Shown here one piece after another: positions 45,883-55,191 of a stretch of 64,000 bases of DNA. The notes beneath the pieces were generated by a model. The model saw only the letters and a program-made list of their open reading frames with translations, searched no databases and had not been told where the DNA came from. This DNA is from Gammaproteobacteria bacterium (GTDB lineage: Bacteria > Pseudomonadota > Gammaproteobacteria > GCA-001735895), in assembly GCA_022340305.1 (NCBI GenBank), contig JAJDOF010000071.1, forward strand, positions 51,425 through 115,424, read 5' to 3'. Each line of letters opens with the position of its first letter. Position 1 is the first letter of the stretch. The position numbers and the translations under genes were made by a program.

Positions 45883-46908
45883 ATGTCAGATAGTTGTCTT
45901 TTACCCGAATTCGATGCGCAGGAAACCGCCGCTATCGCACAACGCCTGTATGCGCTGCAGGGGCCCATGAAATTGCTCCACGGTGAGCGCGATCTGAACT
46001 ACCGGATCAGCGATGCGCGTGGCAAATTCGTCTTCAAGATCGCCAATGCCGATGAGTCGCTGGATATGCTGGATTGTCAGCACCAGGTATTTGAGCGTCT
46101 GCGTCGCGAACGAGTCTTCCCGTTGATTGCCTGCGCGCTCGAATCGGTTAACGGCAAGCAGATTGAAATCCTGCGGGATGCCCATGACCGAAAACATTAC
46201 TGCCGCGTACTACCCTATCTTGAAGGTCGAATATGGTCCGAGATCGCGGTCTCCAGTAGCGAGCTGTTACTGGATCTCGGCTCGAACCTGGCCCGCCTCG
46301 ACCGGGCGCTGAGCGGATTTGCCCATCCGGGACTCGAGCGTCCCCTGCTGTGGAACATGGAAACCACGGGTGTGGGCCTCGCTGCCTATAAACCATTGCT
46401 GGCAAACGACGACGAGCGCCAGCTGGTGGAGCACTTTGAAAGCGGTTATCTCGCTCGAGTGGTGGCGCTGCAGGACCAGTTACGTCGCAGCGTCATTCAC
46501 AACGACGCCAACCGCGAAAACGTGATCGTGAATGAAGGCGGCACGCGAGTGACCAGCATCATCGATTTTGGCGATATGATTCATTCCTGGCTGGTGTTGG
46601 AGCCGGCTATCGCCGCGGCCTACGCGATGCTCGAGCAACCCGATCCAATGGCCAGTGCCGAGGCGGTGGTGCGTGGCTATCATCTCGGCCTGGCGCTCAC
46701 CGAAAGCGAAATCGGCCTGATATTCGACATGATCGGTATGCGTCTTTGCATGAGTGTGTGCCTGTGCGCACACCAGCAACGACTCGAGCCCGATAACGCC
46801 TATCTGAGTATCGACGTGCAGCAAAGCTGGGATTTGCTGCGGCGACTGGAGCCGATTTGCTGGACCGATGCACGCGACAGGATGATGGCAGCCTGCTCCG
46901 CGGACTAA
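45883..46908 (+). CDS. APH-family phosphotransferase (hydroxylysine/homoserine kinase-like)
   Basis: A 341-residue kinase-fold protein. The start at 45883 (MSDSCLLPEFDAQETAAIAQ) is preferred over an ATG 27 bases upstream. N-terminal lobe: HGERDLNYRISDARGKFVFKIANADE with the ATP lysine. Catalytic motif: VIHNDANRENVIVNEGG (HxDxxxxN) followed by SIIDFGDMIHSWLVLEPAIA. The whole resembles 5-hydroxylysine kinase (AGPHD1/HYKK) and homoserine kinase II. Such kinases often pair with class III aminotransferases in amino-alcohol or amino-acid degradation; here the aminotransferase 4 kb away is better read as Tpa. It diverges from hyuA. Confidence 0.85.
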   Translation: MSDSCLLPEFDAQETAAIAQRLYALQGPMKLLHGERDLNYRISDARGKFVFKIANADESLDMLDCQHQVFERLRRERVFPLIACALESVNGKQIEILRDAHDRKHYCRVLPYLEGRIWSEIAVSSSELLLDLGSNLARLDRALSGFAHPGLERPLLWNMETTGVGLAAYKPLLANDDERQLVEHFESGYLARVVALQDQLRRSVIHNDANRENVIVNEGGTRVTSIIDFGDMIHSWLVLEPAIAAAYAMLEQPDPMASAEAVVRGYHLGLALTESEIGLIFDMIGMRLCMSVCLCAHQQRLEPDNAYLSIDVQQSWDLLRRLEPICWTDARDRMMAACSAD

Positions 46909-46922
46909 GCGGTGATTGCCGG

Positions 46923-47273
46923 TTAAACGGTTGCCAGCACCCGTTTGCGGTAGCTGGCGCGATGCATGTCGCAGATCTCAACTCCAACACTGACCACAGT
47001 GGGCAGCAGTGGCTCGATGCGCGCCAACATCCCTTCGCTCAGAGCGATCTTCTGTTGGTCGCTACGACCCGACAACAGGTGTACTGCGACGTGCACGAAG
47101 GAGTCGCGGGTTTGCCCGGTGCGATGCTGCGCAAATTCAACCGCACGCGTTTTGATGTCGTATTCGGGGAACAGCCCGGAATCCATTGCACCGAGATGAA
47201 CGGCCTCGATCAGACGATCGATCTCGATCTCGGCACTGACATCCTGCGAGTAATCAATAATGCAATGAGGCAT
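46923..47273 (-). CDS. 5-carboxymethyl-2-hydroxymuconate isomerase-like protein
   Basis: A 116-residue tautomerase-superfamily protein starting PHCIIDYSQDV after the initiator Met, so Pro2 is available as the catalytic base. Family segments: AVHLGAMDSGLFPEYDIKTRAVEF, FVHVAVHLLSGRSDQQKIALSEGML. The longer open frame upstream (to 47342) was not used because homology begins at this Met. CHMI acts in homoprotocatechuate degradation, but none of the other hpa genes are in the window, so the physiological substrate is uncertain. It lies 65 bases downstream of the ETF-QO gene. Confidence 0.88.
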   Translation of the reverse strand: MPHCIIDYSQDVSAEIEIDRLIEAVHLGAMDSGLFPEYDIKTRAVEFAQHRTGQTRDSFVHVAVHLLSGRSDQQKIALSEGMLARIEPLLPTVVSVGVEICDMHRASYRKRVLATV

Positions 47274-47338
47274 GGCCTGACTCCGGCGATAAGCGACTTG
47301 CGAGCGCAGCGATCTCGCCGCGATCCCGCGTGCTCGCT

Positions 47339-48970
47339 TCACATGTTGGGATAAGCAGGACCGCCGCCACCTTCGGGTACCGTCCAGTGAATATTCTGAC
47401 TCGGATCCTTGATATCGCAGGTCTTGCAGTGCACACAGTTTTGCGCATTGATCTGCAGCGCAGGTTTTCCCTCGAGCTCCACGATTTCATAGACACCCGC
47501 CGGGCAATAACGCTGCTCTGGCGCATCATATTTCTCGAGGTTGAGCAGTATCGGCACGCTGTCGTCGCGCAGGCGTAAATGCGCGGGTTGATTGTCTTCA
47601 TGAAAGGTGCCCGACAGATAGACCGATGACGGGCGATCGAAACTGACCACACCATCGGGCTTCGGGTATTCGATTTTGGGATAGTCGCCCTTGAGCCCGG
47701 TCTGCTCGTGGTCGGCATGGTGGCCCATGGTCCAGGGCGCTTTTCCACGAAACACGTAGGATTCGAGTGCGGCGTTGAGCAGGCCCAGCCACAAACCCCG
47801 GTGGAATCCAGGGCGAATATTGCGTACCTTGTGCAACTCCTGCCACAACCAGGATTGCTGCAGTTTTTGCGGGTAGCTGGTGGCTTCAAGTGCAACGCCC
47901 GGATTTTCTGCATCGTATTCCAGCGGCAGTAACTCGAACACCGAATCGGCTGCCAGAATCGCTGACTTCATCGCGGTATGCGTACCCTTGATCTTGGGGA
48001 CGTTGAGAAAACCGGCACTGTCCCCGACCAGCAAACCACCGGGGAAGGTCAACTTTGGAATCGATTGCAGGCCCCCTTCGGAAATGGCGCGTGCACCATA
48101 GGAAATGCGCTTTCCACTTTCGAATAACGGACGAATCTCAGGGTGGTTTTTGAACCGCTGGAACTCGTGAAACGGGCTCAGGTGCGGATTGGCGTAATCG
48201 AGACCCACTACGAAACCGACCGCGATCTGATTATTCTCGTTGTGATAGAGAAAGGATCCGCCATAGACGTCGGACTTGAGTGGCCAGCCGATGGTGTGCA
48301 GGGTCGCGCCCTCGTCGTGCAGCTCGGGTTTGACTTCCCAGATTTCCTTGATGCCAATGCCGTATGTCTGCGGTTCAATGCCCTCGCGCAGATTGAATTT
48401 ATCCATCAGTTCAGCGGCCAGCGAACCCCGGCAACCCTCGGCGAAAATGGTCTGGCGGCCAAGCAATTCAACACCGGGCTGGTAACTGTCAGTGGGCTTG
48501 CCATCCTTGCCGATGCCCATGTCACCAGTGGCGACACCGCGTACCGCGCCGTTATCGTCGTAGAGCACTTCGGCGGCGGCGAAACCAGGGAAAATCTCCA
48601 CCCCGAGTTCTTCGGCCTGCTCCGCCAACCAGCGACACAGGTTACCGAGGCTGATGATGTAATTGCCCTCGTTATGCATTTGTGGTGGTGTGGGCAGCGA
48701 GAACGAACCGCGCTCGGTGAGATATTTGAAGGTGTCGGACTTGACCTCGATTTTAACCGGCGCGTCCTTTTCCTTCCAGTCGGGGATCAATTCAGTCAGC
48801 GTGCGTGTTTCGATAACCGCCCCGGACAGGATATGAGCGCCGACCTCGGCGCCCTTCTCAAGAATACAAATAGTCAGCTCGCGCTCCTGTTGTTGCGCCA
48901 TTTGTGCGAGACGAATACCCGCGCTCAATCCCGACGGTCCTGCGCCGATAATGACCACGTCAAAATTCAT
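47339..48970 (-). CDS. Electron transfer flavoprotein-ubiquinone oxidoreductase
   Basis: A 543-residue membrane-associated flavoprotein passing electrons from ETF to ubiquinone. FAD motif: DVVIIGAGPSGLSAGIRLA at the N-terminus. The 4Fe-4S cluster motif is at the C-terminus (YCPAGVYEIVE, then NCVHCKTCDIKDPSQNIHWTVPEGGGGPAY). The ATG at 48970 was chosen over a GTG at 48985 because GGAAAGAG lies in front of it. Genes for the ETF subunits and ETF-dependent dehydrogenases are not nearby. The 245 bases upstream contain nothing recognisable. Confidence 0.96.
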   Translation of the reverse strand: MNFDVVIIGAGPSGLSAGIRLAQMAQQQERELTICILEKGAEVGAHILSGAVIETRTLTELIPDWKEKDAPVKIEVKSDTFKYLTERGSFSLPTPPQMHNEGNYIISLGNLCRWLAEQAEELGVEIFPGFAAAEVLYDDNGAVRGVATGDMGIGKDGKPTDSYQPGVELLGRQTIFAEGCRGSLAAELMDKFNLREGIEPQTYGIGIKEIWEVKPELHDEGATLHTIGWPLKSDVYGGSFLYHNENNQIAVGFVVGLDYANPHLSPFHEFQRFKNHPEIRPLFESGKRISYGARAISEGGLQSIPKLTFPGGLLVGDSAGFLNVPKIKGTHTAMKSAILAADSVFELLPLEYDAENPGVALEATSYPQKLQQSWLWQELHKVRNIRPGFHRGLWLGLLNAALESYVFRGKAPWTMGHHADHEQTGLKGDYPKIEYPKPDGVVSFDRPSSVYLSGTFHEDNQPAHLRLRDDSVPILLNLEKYDAPEQRYCPAGVYEIVELEGKPALQINAQNCVHCKTCDIKDPSQNIHWTVPEGGGGPAYPNM

Positions 48971-49215
48971 TGCTTCTCTTTCCACGATTGTTCCTGCCGC
49001 CGGTTCCGAAGGTTAAAACTGCGTCAAATTATAAGTAATTAGCGCTGGAAGATACACGAGAATCCCGACCTGTTCGCGACTGCAGGCGACTTATCACGCC
49101 TTTTCACCTTTTGATGCCATCTCGATGCGTCGGAGCGCCGCTAAGCCGGCTGCACCCGATTGGCAATCACTCCAGGGGTGGGAATGACTCCAGGGGGCGC
49201 GTATTACGCTAGATA

Positions 49216-49944
49216 TCAGACGATATTCTTCAGTTTGAAGGTGATTACCAGCACGTCGCGAAAGGCTTCCTCATCTGCATCGAGCTGGGTAATGGCGGTG
49301 ACACCGTGGTAAAGCTTGCGATCATTCACCAACACCATGTCAAAGGAATCGCGCAGGGTGAATTCGCCCACCAGTTGATGATCGAGGTTATAGATGGTAG
49401 TCGCGCCACTGTCGATATTGACCCGCTTGACCATCACCACGATGACAAAATCGACCCCGTCGCGATGCACGCCTTCGGGTGTCGGCTTGCCCATGCGTCC
49501 ATCCCGGGCCTCGATGCGGAACTGATGTAACTCGATATGCCACTGTGGATTGCCGGTGATCTGGCTGAACACCCGGTTGCCAAATTCGAGCAGGGCCGCA
49601 AGCGTTATGCTTTGATGCAGATCGTCGAGTATCGGCGCGAAGTAGCGTGCCACCCCGCCGTTGAGCGGATTGTAGTCGAGGGTCTGGTAATGAGGTTGGT
49701 ACGGCATTAAGCGGGCGCGCTGCCCGGCGCCGTCGATCGCATAAGTCGCGTGGCGCCGTTTACGATAGCGGCCACCGTCAGCCATGTATTGATCCTGCTC
49801 GAGCCGATTCCAGCTATCCAGAAAGACTGGGTCATCACCCACCGGGGTGGCCATGATATCCGACAGTATGCGCACGGATAGCCTGGATTCGACAAACAGA
49901 AAATCATCCGCTGCCAGACGTTCGACAATATCGGTGATCAGCAA
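49216..49944 (-). CDS. 2OG-Fe(II) dioxygenase (amino acid hydroxylase-like)
   Basis: A 242-residue protein of the PF10014-type 2-oxoglutarate dioxygenases, the family of L-isoleucine 4-hydroxylase. The iron ligands are visible as HRD in GVHRDGVDFVIVV (HxD) and the later His in LYHGVTAI; an Arg follows at about 13-15 residues (EEAFRDVLVITF) to bind 2-oxoglutarate. It would hydroxylate a free amino acid. The start is a TTG at 49944 and is uncertain; no ATG precedes it in frame. It lies upstream of the ETF-QO gene on the same strand. Confidence 0.87.
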   Translation of the reverse strand: MLITDIVERLAADDFLFVESRLSVRILSDIMATPVGDDPVFLDSWNRLEQDQYMADGGRYRKRRHATYAIDGAGQRARLMPYQPHYQTLDYNPLNGGVARYFAPILDDLHQSITLAALLEFGNRVFSQITGNPQWHIELHQFRIEARDGRMGKPTPEGVHRDGVDFVIVVMVKRVNIDSGATTIYNLDHQLVGEFTLRDSFDMVLVNDRKLYHGVTAITQLDADEEAFRDVLVITFKLKNIV

Positions 49945-50193
49945 CCCGAGGTTCCGCCGTAGAACCCGGCATGATCCCGGACGGCGCGCGGGATGCTCAT
50001 GTCGAAGCGATCCGGGTAGAAACGAGTGGTGAGGAAGCGACCTTAACTGCCCGGCGATTCTTCAAGCTGACCTCGTGAAGCGGGAAGCTGCGCGGTATCG
50101 GCGTTGTCGGCCAATATCGAGCCGCCCATGCCCGCATCCGTTTTGTTGGGCGCTGCCCCAGGGGAATGAAGGCTACGCAGCGTCATCTTGCTG

Positions 50194-51567
50194 CTATTGC
50201 GGCAGATTGCCCAATGCAACATCGATTGCGGTCACGATTTCATCGATATCGTCGCGAGTGCAAATCAATGCGGGGCTCAGGCACAGGGTGTTGTTGTATT
50301 TCGCGAGGCTGCGATTGGTACGGCCGATCATGACGCCTTGCTTCAGGCAGTCGCCGACAACGGCTGCTGCGATCGACTCGTCGACGGGTTCGCGCGTGCC
50401 GCGGTCCTTGACCAGCTCGGCACCGACGAACAGGCCTTTGCCGCGCACTTCACCAATGATTTCATGCTTGTCCATCAGTGCATTGAGACTGTCCATCAGG
50501 TAATCGCCCATCAGGTTAACATTATCGAGCAGATTCTCTTCTTCGATTATCTGCATGTTGGCGAGCGCCGCCGCCGGGCCGCCGGCACATCCGCCGAAGG
50601 TGCTGATGTCACGGAAATAACTCATCTTGTCGTCGGGTTCGGCGAGGAACTCGTTGAACAGATCTTCGGTCGTCACCATGACTGAAATGGCGGCGTAACC
50701 GCTGGCAACCCCTTTTGCCATGGTCACGATATCCGGTTTGACGCCGTAATGCTGATATCCGAACCACTTGCCGGTGCGGCCCATACCACAGACCACCTCG
50801 TCGATGTGGATTAAAACGCCGTATTTGGTGCAGATTTCCTGCACGGTCTCCCAGTACCCTTCGGGTGGCACGATAACGCCACCGCCGGCGGTGATGGGTT
50901 CGAGGCAGACCGAACCGATGGTATCGGGGTCTTCGGCAAGGATAACTTTTTCCAGGTCTCGCGCCGCTTGCACACCGTAGTCCGGGTCGCCGCCGCGCGG
51001 ATCCCGATAGGCCAGGCAATGGGGTATTTCGACAAATCCCGGGGTGAAGGGTCCATACTGATCCTTGCGCTGCGCCTGCCCACCGGCACTCAGGGTAGTA
51101 ATCGTGGTGCCGTGATAGTCGCGATCACGGTAGATGATCTTGTGTTTCTTGCCACCGTTCTTCATGGCCGCCAGCTGGCGTACCAGTTTGAAACCTTTTT
51201 CATTGGCTTCAGAGCCGGAATTGGAATAATAAACGCGGCTCATGCCGGGCATCTTGTCGATCAGTTTCTCGGCGAATTGAGCGCCCGGGATATTGCCCGC
51301 TGAATTGGCGAAGTAACACATCTTGAGAATTTGGTCGCGCACCGCGTTGGCGATGCTTTCGCGGCCGTAGCCGACATTCACGGTCCACACGCCACCGGAA
51401 ACGGCATCGAGATACTCGCGGCCGTTGTGATCGGTCACCCGCATGCCCTTACCCTCGACAATGACCATGGGATCGCTCTGCTGCCAGGGTTTGTGCTGCA
51501 CCAGGTGATGCCACAAATGGTTGCGGTCACTACCGACTATTTCATTGATGTTTTCAGGTTTCATCAC
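50194..51567 (-). CDS. tpa: Taurine-pyruvate aminotransferase
   Basis: A 457-residue class III PLP aminotransferase. The N-terminus HLWHHLVQHKPWQQSDPMVIVEGKGMRVTDHNG...LDAVSGGVWTVNVGYGR is highly characteristic of Tpa. The PLP lysine is in IVTMAKGVASGYAAISV, preceded by IHIDEVVCGMGRTGKWF. It converts taurine and pyruvate to sulfoacetaldehyde and alanine. The divergent MocR-type regulator and the xsc gene directly beyond it confirm the assignment. Its start is 112 bases from the regulator start, leaving room for a shared control region. Confidence 0.94.
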   Translation of the reverse strand: MMKPENINEIVGSDRNHLWHHLVQHKPWQQSDPMVIVEGKGMRVTDHNGREYLDAVSGGVWTVNVGYGRESIANAVRDQILKMCYFANSAGNIPGAQFAEKLIDKMPGMSRVYYSNSGSEANEKGFKLVRQLAAMKNGGKKHKIIYRDRDYHGTTITTLSAGGQAQRKDQYGPFTPGFVEIPHCLAYRDPRGGDPDYGVQAARDLEKVILAEDPDTIGSVCLEPITAGGGVIVPPEGYWETVQEICTKYGVLIHIDEVVCGMGRTGKWFGYQHYGVKPDIVTMAKGVASGYAAISVMVTTEDLFNEFLAEPDDKMSYFRDISTFGGCAGGPAAALANMQIIEEENLLDNVNLMGDYLMDSLNALMDKHEIIGEVRGKGLFVGAELVKDRGTREPVDESIAAAVVGDCLKQGVMIGRTNRSLAKYNNTLCLSPALICTRDDIDEIVTAIDVALGNLPQ

Positions 51568-51657
51568 AATCTCCGTTTAAGCAGGCCCCGCTGTTCGACC
51601 CGGCTATTTCATGGTGGGGGAAACAGAGGCTAATTTGAAATGAACAATATACAATAG

Positions 51658-51668
51658 AGCCAGATTAT
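51658..51668 (+). promoter_or_regulatory. Candidate taurine-regulator site, copy 1
   Basis: AGCCAGATTAT between tpa and its divergent regulator gene. The identical 11-mer recurs in the xsc leader at 53362-53372. Two copies in about 320 bases of intergenic DNA are unlikely by chance, so it may be part of the MocR-type regulator's operator. It does not match the Rhodobacter TauR consensus. Confidence 0.4.
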
Positions 51669-51679
51669 GCCATTTATAT

Positions 51680-53188
51680 ATGCCAATTCGGAAAGCGATG
51701 CCAAGCCGCTCTGACCAGATAATGTGGGATCGTCTGTTCCGCATTTCCCGGGACCGCAAGATCAGCTATCAGCGCCAGCTGCGCGAAATGATAGTGAGCG
51801 CAATCCTCGACGACAAACTGCCGCTGGAGTTGCCTCTGCCATCGTCGCGGGAGTTGGCGCGGCACCTGGGCATTGCGCGCAACACCGTGGTGCTGGCTTA
51901 TCAGCAGCTGATCGACGAGGGATACCTGGTAGCGCGCGAGCGCAGCGGCTACTACATCGACAAGACCATGCTCGCGGGACGCGTGCGGGTCGAGCCCCTC
52001 AAGTTCGATGGCCAGCATAGTCCGCCCGACTGGAAGCGGCATATCAAGTTTTACCCATCCGAGCAACGCAACATCATCAAACCGGTAGACTGGAAGAACT
52101 ATCCATATCCGTTTCTGTTCGGACAGCTTGACCCGGCCCTGTTTCCGGTAGCCGACTGGCGCGACTGTTGCCGCCAGGCACTCTCCGTCAGCGATATCCA
52201 GGACGTGACGCCAGATCGAATCGACATCGATGATCCGCTGCTGATCGAGCAAATCCAGGCGCGCATATTGCCGCGCCGCGGCGTGTGGGCCGCACGCGAC
52301 GAAATCCTGATAACCATGGGTGCGCAACAGGCGCTCTACATTCTTGCGGACCTGTTAACCGGCAAGGGGACTCGCGTCGGTATGGAGAATCCGGGATACC
52401 CCGATGCGCGCAATATCTTCGAGCTCAAATCGCCGCAAATGGTGCCGTTGACGGTAGACGACCACGGCGTGGTGGTCAATTCCGACCTGTGTTCCTGCGA
52501 ATTTGTTTACGTTACGCCGAGTCACCAGTCTCCCACTACGGTGACCATGCCACTGGCGCGCCGCGAGCAATTGCTCAAGCAGGCCGAGCAAAACGATATT
52601 CTGGTTATCGAGGATGACTATGAAAGCGAAATCAACTTTGTTGGTGACCCGACTCCGGCGTTGAAAAGTCTCGACGCCAGCGAGCGTGTGATCTACGTCG
52701 GCAGCTTGTCGAAAACCCTCGCACCGGGCCTGCGTCTCGGTTATATGGTTGCGCCGCGGCCGTTAATCGATGAAGCGCGTGCGCTGCGGCGCCTGATGGT
52801 GCGCCACCCACCTGCCAATAATCAACGCATCGTTGCCCTGTTCCTGTCGATGGGCCACCACGATTCGTTGATTCACCGACTCAGCGAGACCTATAAAAAT
52901 CGCTGGCAAGTGATGGGTGAAGCACTCAATCGGCACTTGCCCGAATCGTCGCGTATTCCTTCATTTGGCGGCACTTCCTATTGGGTCGAGGGTCCCGCCG
53001 GGCTCGATACGCGCGAACTGAAGGAACGTGCGCGCGCCACCGGCATCTTGATCGAGTCCGGGGATATCTGCTTCATGCAGAATAACCCACCACAGAACTT
53101 CATTCGTCTGGGTTATTCGTCGATCAGTGCCAAACAGATCGAACCCGGCATTCGCCTGCTCGCCGAACTGATCCACAGCGGCGTCTAG
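51680..53188 (+). CDS. tauR: MocR-family (TauR-like) transcriptional regulator
   Basis: A 502-residue GntR/MocR protein. An N-terminal winged helix (about residues 20-95: ISYQRQLREMIVSAILDDKLPLE, and SSRELARHLGIARNTVVLAYQQLIDEGYL) is fused to a fold-type I aminotransferase-like domain (about 130-500) with the PLP lysine in VIYVGSLSKTLAPGLRLGYM. In Rhodobacter TauR uses this architecture to activate tpa and xsc in response to taurine. It is divergent from tpa and 206 bases upstream of xsc on the same strand. Downstream in-frame ATGs at 51698 and 51722 are alternative starts. Confidence 0.92.
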   Translation: MPIRKAMPSRSDQIMWDRLFRISRDRKISYQRQLREMIVSAILDDKLPLELPLPSSRELARHLGIARNTVVLAYQQLIDEGYLVARERSGYYIDKTMLAGRVRVEPLKFDGQHSPPDWKRHIKFYPSEQRNIIKPVDWKNYPYPFLFGQLDPALFPVADWRDCCRQALSVSDIQDVTPDRIDIDDPLLIEQIQARILPRRGVWAARDEILITMGAQQALYILADLLTGKGTRVGMENPGYPDARNIFELKSPQMVPLTVDDHGVVVNSDLCSCEFVYVTPSHQSPTTVTMPLARREQLLKQAEQNDILVIEDDYESEINFVGDPTPALKSLDASERVIYVGSLSKTLAPGLRLGYMVAPRPLIDEARALRRLMVRHPPANNQRIVALFLSMGHHDSLIHRLSETYKNRWQVMGEALNRHLPESSRIPSFGGTSYWVEGPAGLDTRELKERARATGILIESGDICFMQNNPPQNFIRLGYSSISAKQIEPGIRLLAELIHSGV

Positions 53189-53361
53189 CCGCATATCTCA
53201 CCGAATTCCCGCTCGGCATCTGCTCCGCTACGACGCCCTCGCTGCGCAGGTCGATGAGATGGGTGGGCCAGGCCGCCTGCCGGGGGCAGGGACGCGCGCT
53301 TGGCATCAAAGATTGCTCACAACTGGTACTACAACTAAAAAGCGGGTACTTTATGTTACCC

Positions 53362-53372
53362 AGCCAGATTAT
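53362..53372 (+). promoter_or_regulatory. Candidate taurine-regulator site, copy 2
   Basis: AGCCAGATTAT, identical to 51658-51668, located 23 bases before the xsc start codon. A direct repeat GGTACT at 53325-53330 and 53345-53350 (20-base period) stands just upstream and could be another regulator contact. Confidence 0.4.
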
Positions 53373-53394
53373 TTTGACCCATCGAGGAAAGAAC

Positions 53395-55155
53395 ATGAAA
53401 ATGACCCCCAGTGAAGCGTTTGTAGAAACCCTGGTCGCGAACAATGTCACTGACATGTTCGGCATCATGGGTTCCGCGTTTATGGATGCGATGGATATTT
53501 TCGCACCCGCCGGCATACGCCTGATCCCGGTAGTGCATGAGCAAGGCGCTGCACATATGGCCGATGGCTATTCGCGCGTCAGTGGCCGTCACGGTGTAGT
53601 GATCGGTCAGAACGGCCCGGGTATCAGTAACTGCGTGACTGCCATTGCGGCCGCTTACTGGGCACATTCACCGGTGGTTATAATCACCCCCGAAACCGGC
53701 ACCATGGGTATGGGTCTGGGCGGTTTCCAGGAAGCCAACCAGTTACCGATGTTCGAGGAGTTCACCAAGTACCAGGGACACGTCAATAACCCCAATCGCA
53801 TGGCAGAGTTTACCGGCCGCTGTTTTGATCGTGCCATGTCTGAAATGGGACCGACCCAGCTGAACATTCCACGCGACTACTTCTACGGTGAGATCGACGT
53901 CGAAATCCCGCAGCCGCAACGCCTCGATCGCGGACCGGGTGGCGACAGCAGTCTCAACCAGGCCGCCGAATTGCTGGCCAGGGCTAAATTCCCGGTCATC
54001 GTATCCGGTGGTGGCGTGGTAATGGCCGATGCGATCGACGAATGCAAGGCACTCGCCGAGCGCCTTGGCGCACCGGTGGTCAACTCTTATCTGCACAACG
54101 ACTCGTTCCCGTCGAGCCATCCGTTATGGGCTGGCCCACTGGGCTACCAGGGTTCCAAAGCAGCGATGAAACTGATCTCCAAAGCCGATGTCGTACTCGC
54201 ACTCGGCACGCGCCTCGGACCTTTTGGCACGCTGCCCCAGCACGGTATGGATTACTGGCCGAAAGATGCCCAGATCATTCAGGTCGACGCTGACAATAAA
54301 ATGCTTGGACTGGTGAAGAAGATTTCTGTGGGTATCTGCGGTGACGCTGGAGCCAGTGCCAGGGCGCTGATGAACCGTATCGCCGACAAGTCACTTGCCT
54401 GTGACGACAGCCGTGAAGCCCGCGCCAAAGAAATTGCGGCGGAAAAAGCAGCCTGGGAAGATGAGCTCGATAACTGGACGCACGAGAAAGATGCCTACAG
54501 CCTCGACATGATCGAAGAGCAAAATAAAGAACAGGGCAACTGGTTGCACCCGCGCCAGGTATTACGTGAACTCGAAAAGGCGATGCCGGCAAGCAAGATG
54601 GTTTCGACCGACATCGGTAACATCAACTCGGTCGCCAACTCTTACCTGCGCTTCGATGAGCCGCGCAGTTTCCTTGCGCCGATGAGTTTCGGCAACTGTG
54701 GATACGCCCTGCCCACCGTGATGGGTGCCAAGGTAGCCAGCCCGGATCGCCCCGCAATTGCCTATGCCGGTGACGGCGCCTGGGGCATGAGCATGATGGA
54801 GACGATGACGGCGGTTCGCCACAACATCCCGGTAACCGCGGTCGTATTTCACAACCGTCAATGGGGTGCCGAAAAAAAGAACCAGGTCGATTTTTACAAT
54901 CGTCGGTTTGTCGCGGGCGAACTGGAAAGCGAATCATGGGCCGGCATTGCCCGCGCCATGGGCGCCGAGGGTATTACCGTGGATCAACTTGAAGACGTCG
55001 GGCCGGCACTGGAAAAAGCTGTCGACATGCAGATGAACAGCGGCAAGACGACCGTACTCGAAATCATGTGTACGCGCGAGCTCGGCGATCCCTTCCGTCG
55101 CGACGCGCTGGCCAAACCGATCCGTTTTCTCGACAAGTACAAGGATTACGTTTGA
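53395..55155 (+). CDS. xsc: Sulfoacetaldehyde acetyltransferase
   Basis: A 586-residue ThDP-dependent enzyme. It converts sulfoacetaldehyde and phosphate to acetyl phosphate and sulfite. The start at 53395 (KMTPSEAFVETLVANNVTDMFGIMGSAFMDAMDIF) gives the conserved Xsc N-terminus and has GAGGAAAG before it; the longer open frame upstream has no homology. The ThDP glutamate is in PVVHEQGAAHMADGYSR, and the cofactor motif is AYAGDGAWGMSMMETMTAVRHNIPVTAVVFHNRQWG. Sulfite disposal and phosphotransacetylase genes are not adjacent. Confidence 0.96.
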   Translation: MKMTPSEAFVETLVANNVTDMFGIMGSAFMDAMDIFAPAGIRLIPVVHEQGAAHMADGYSRVSGRHGVVIGQNGPGISNCVTAIAAAYWAHSPVVIITPETGTMGMGLGGFQEANQLPMFEEFTKYQGHVNNPNRMAEFTGRCFDRAMSEMGPTQLNIPRDYFYGEIDVEIPQPQRLDRGPGGDSSLNQAAELLARAKFPVIVSGGGVVMADAIDECKALAERLGAPVVNSYLHNDSFPSSHPLWAGPLGYQGSKAAMKLISKADVVLALGTRLGPFGTLPQHGMDYWPKDAQIIQVDADNKMLGLVKKISVGICGDAGASARALMNRIADKSLACDDSREARAKEIAAEKAAWEDELDNWTHEKDAYSLDMIEEQNKEQGNWLHPRQVLRELEKAMPASKMVSTDIGNINSVANSYLRFDEPRSFLAPMSFGNCGYALPTVMGAKVASPDRPAIAYAGDGAWGMSMMETMTAVRHNIPVTAVVFHNRQWGAEKKNQVDFYNRRFVAGELESESWAGIARAMGAEGITVDQLEDVGPALEKAVDMQMNSGKTTVLEIMCTRELGDPFRRDALAKPIRFLDKYKDYV

Positions 55156-55191
55156 TAAAAAGCCGTCGTTCTCGAAACGTCGGACGGCGTT

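Noticed and set aside
49945..50060. A short reading frame upstream of the 2OG dioxygenase with a conserved-looking tail
   Set aside because: It is bounded by stops about 34 codons apart with no usable start and could not be matched to any family; it may be chance.
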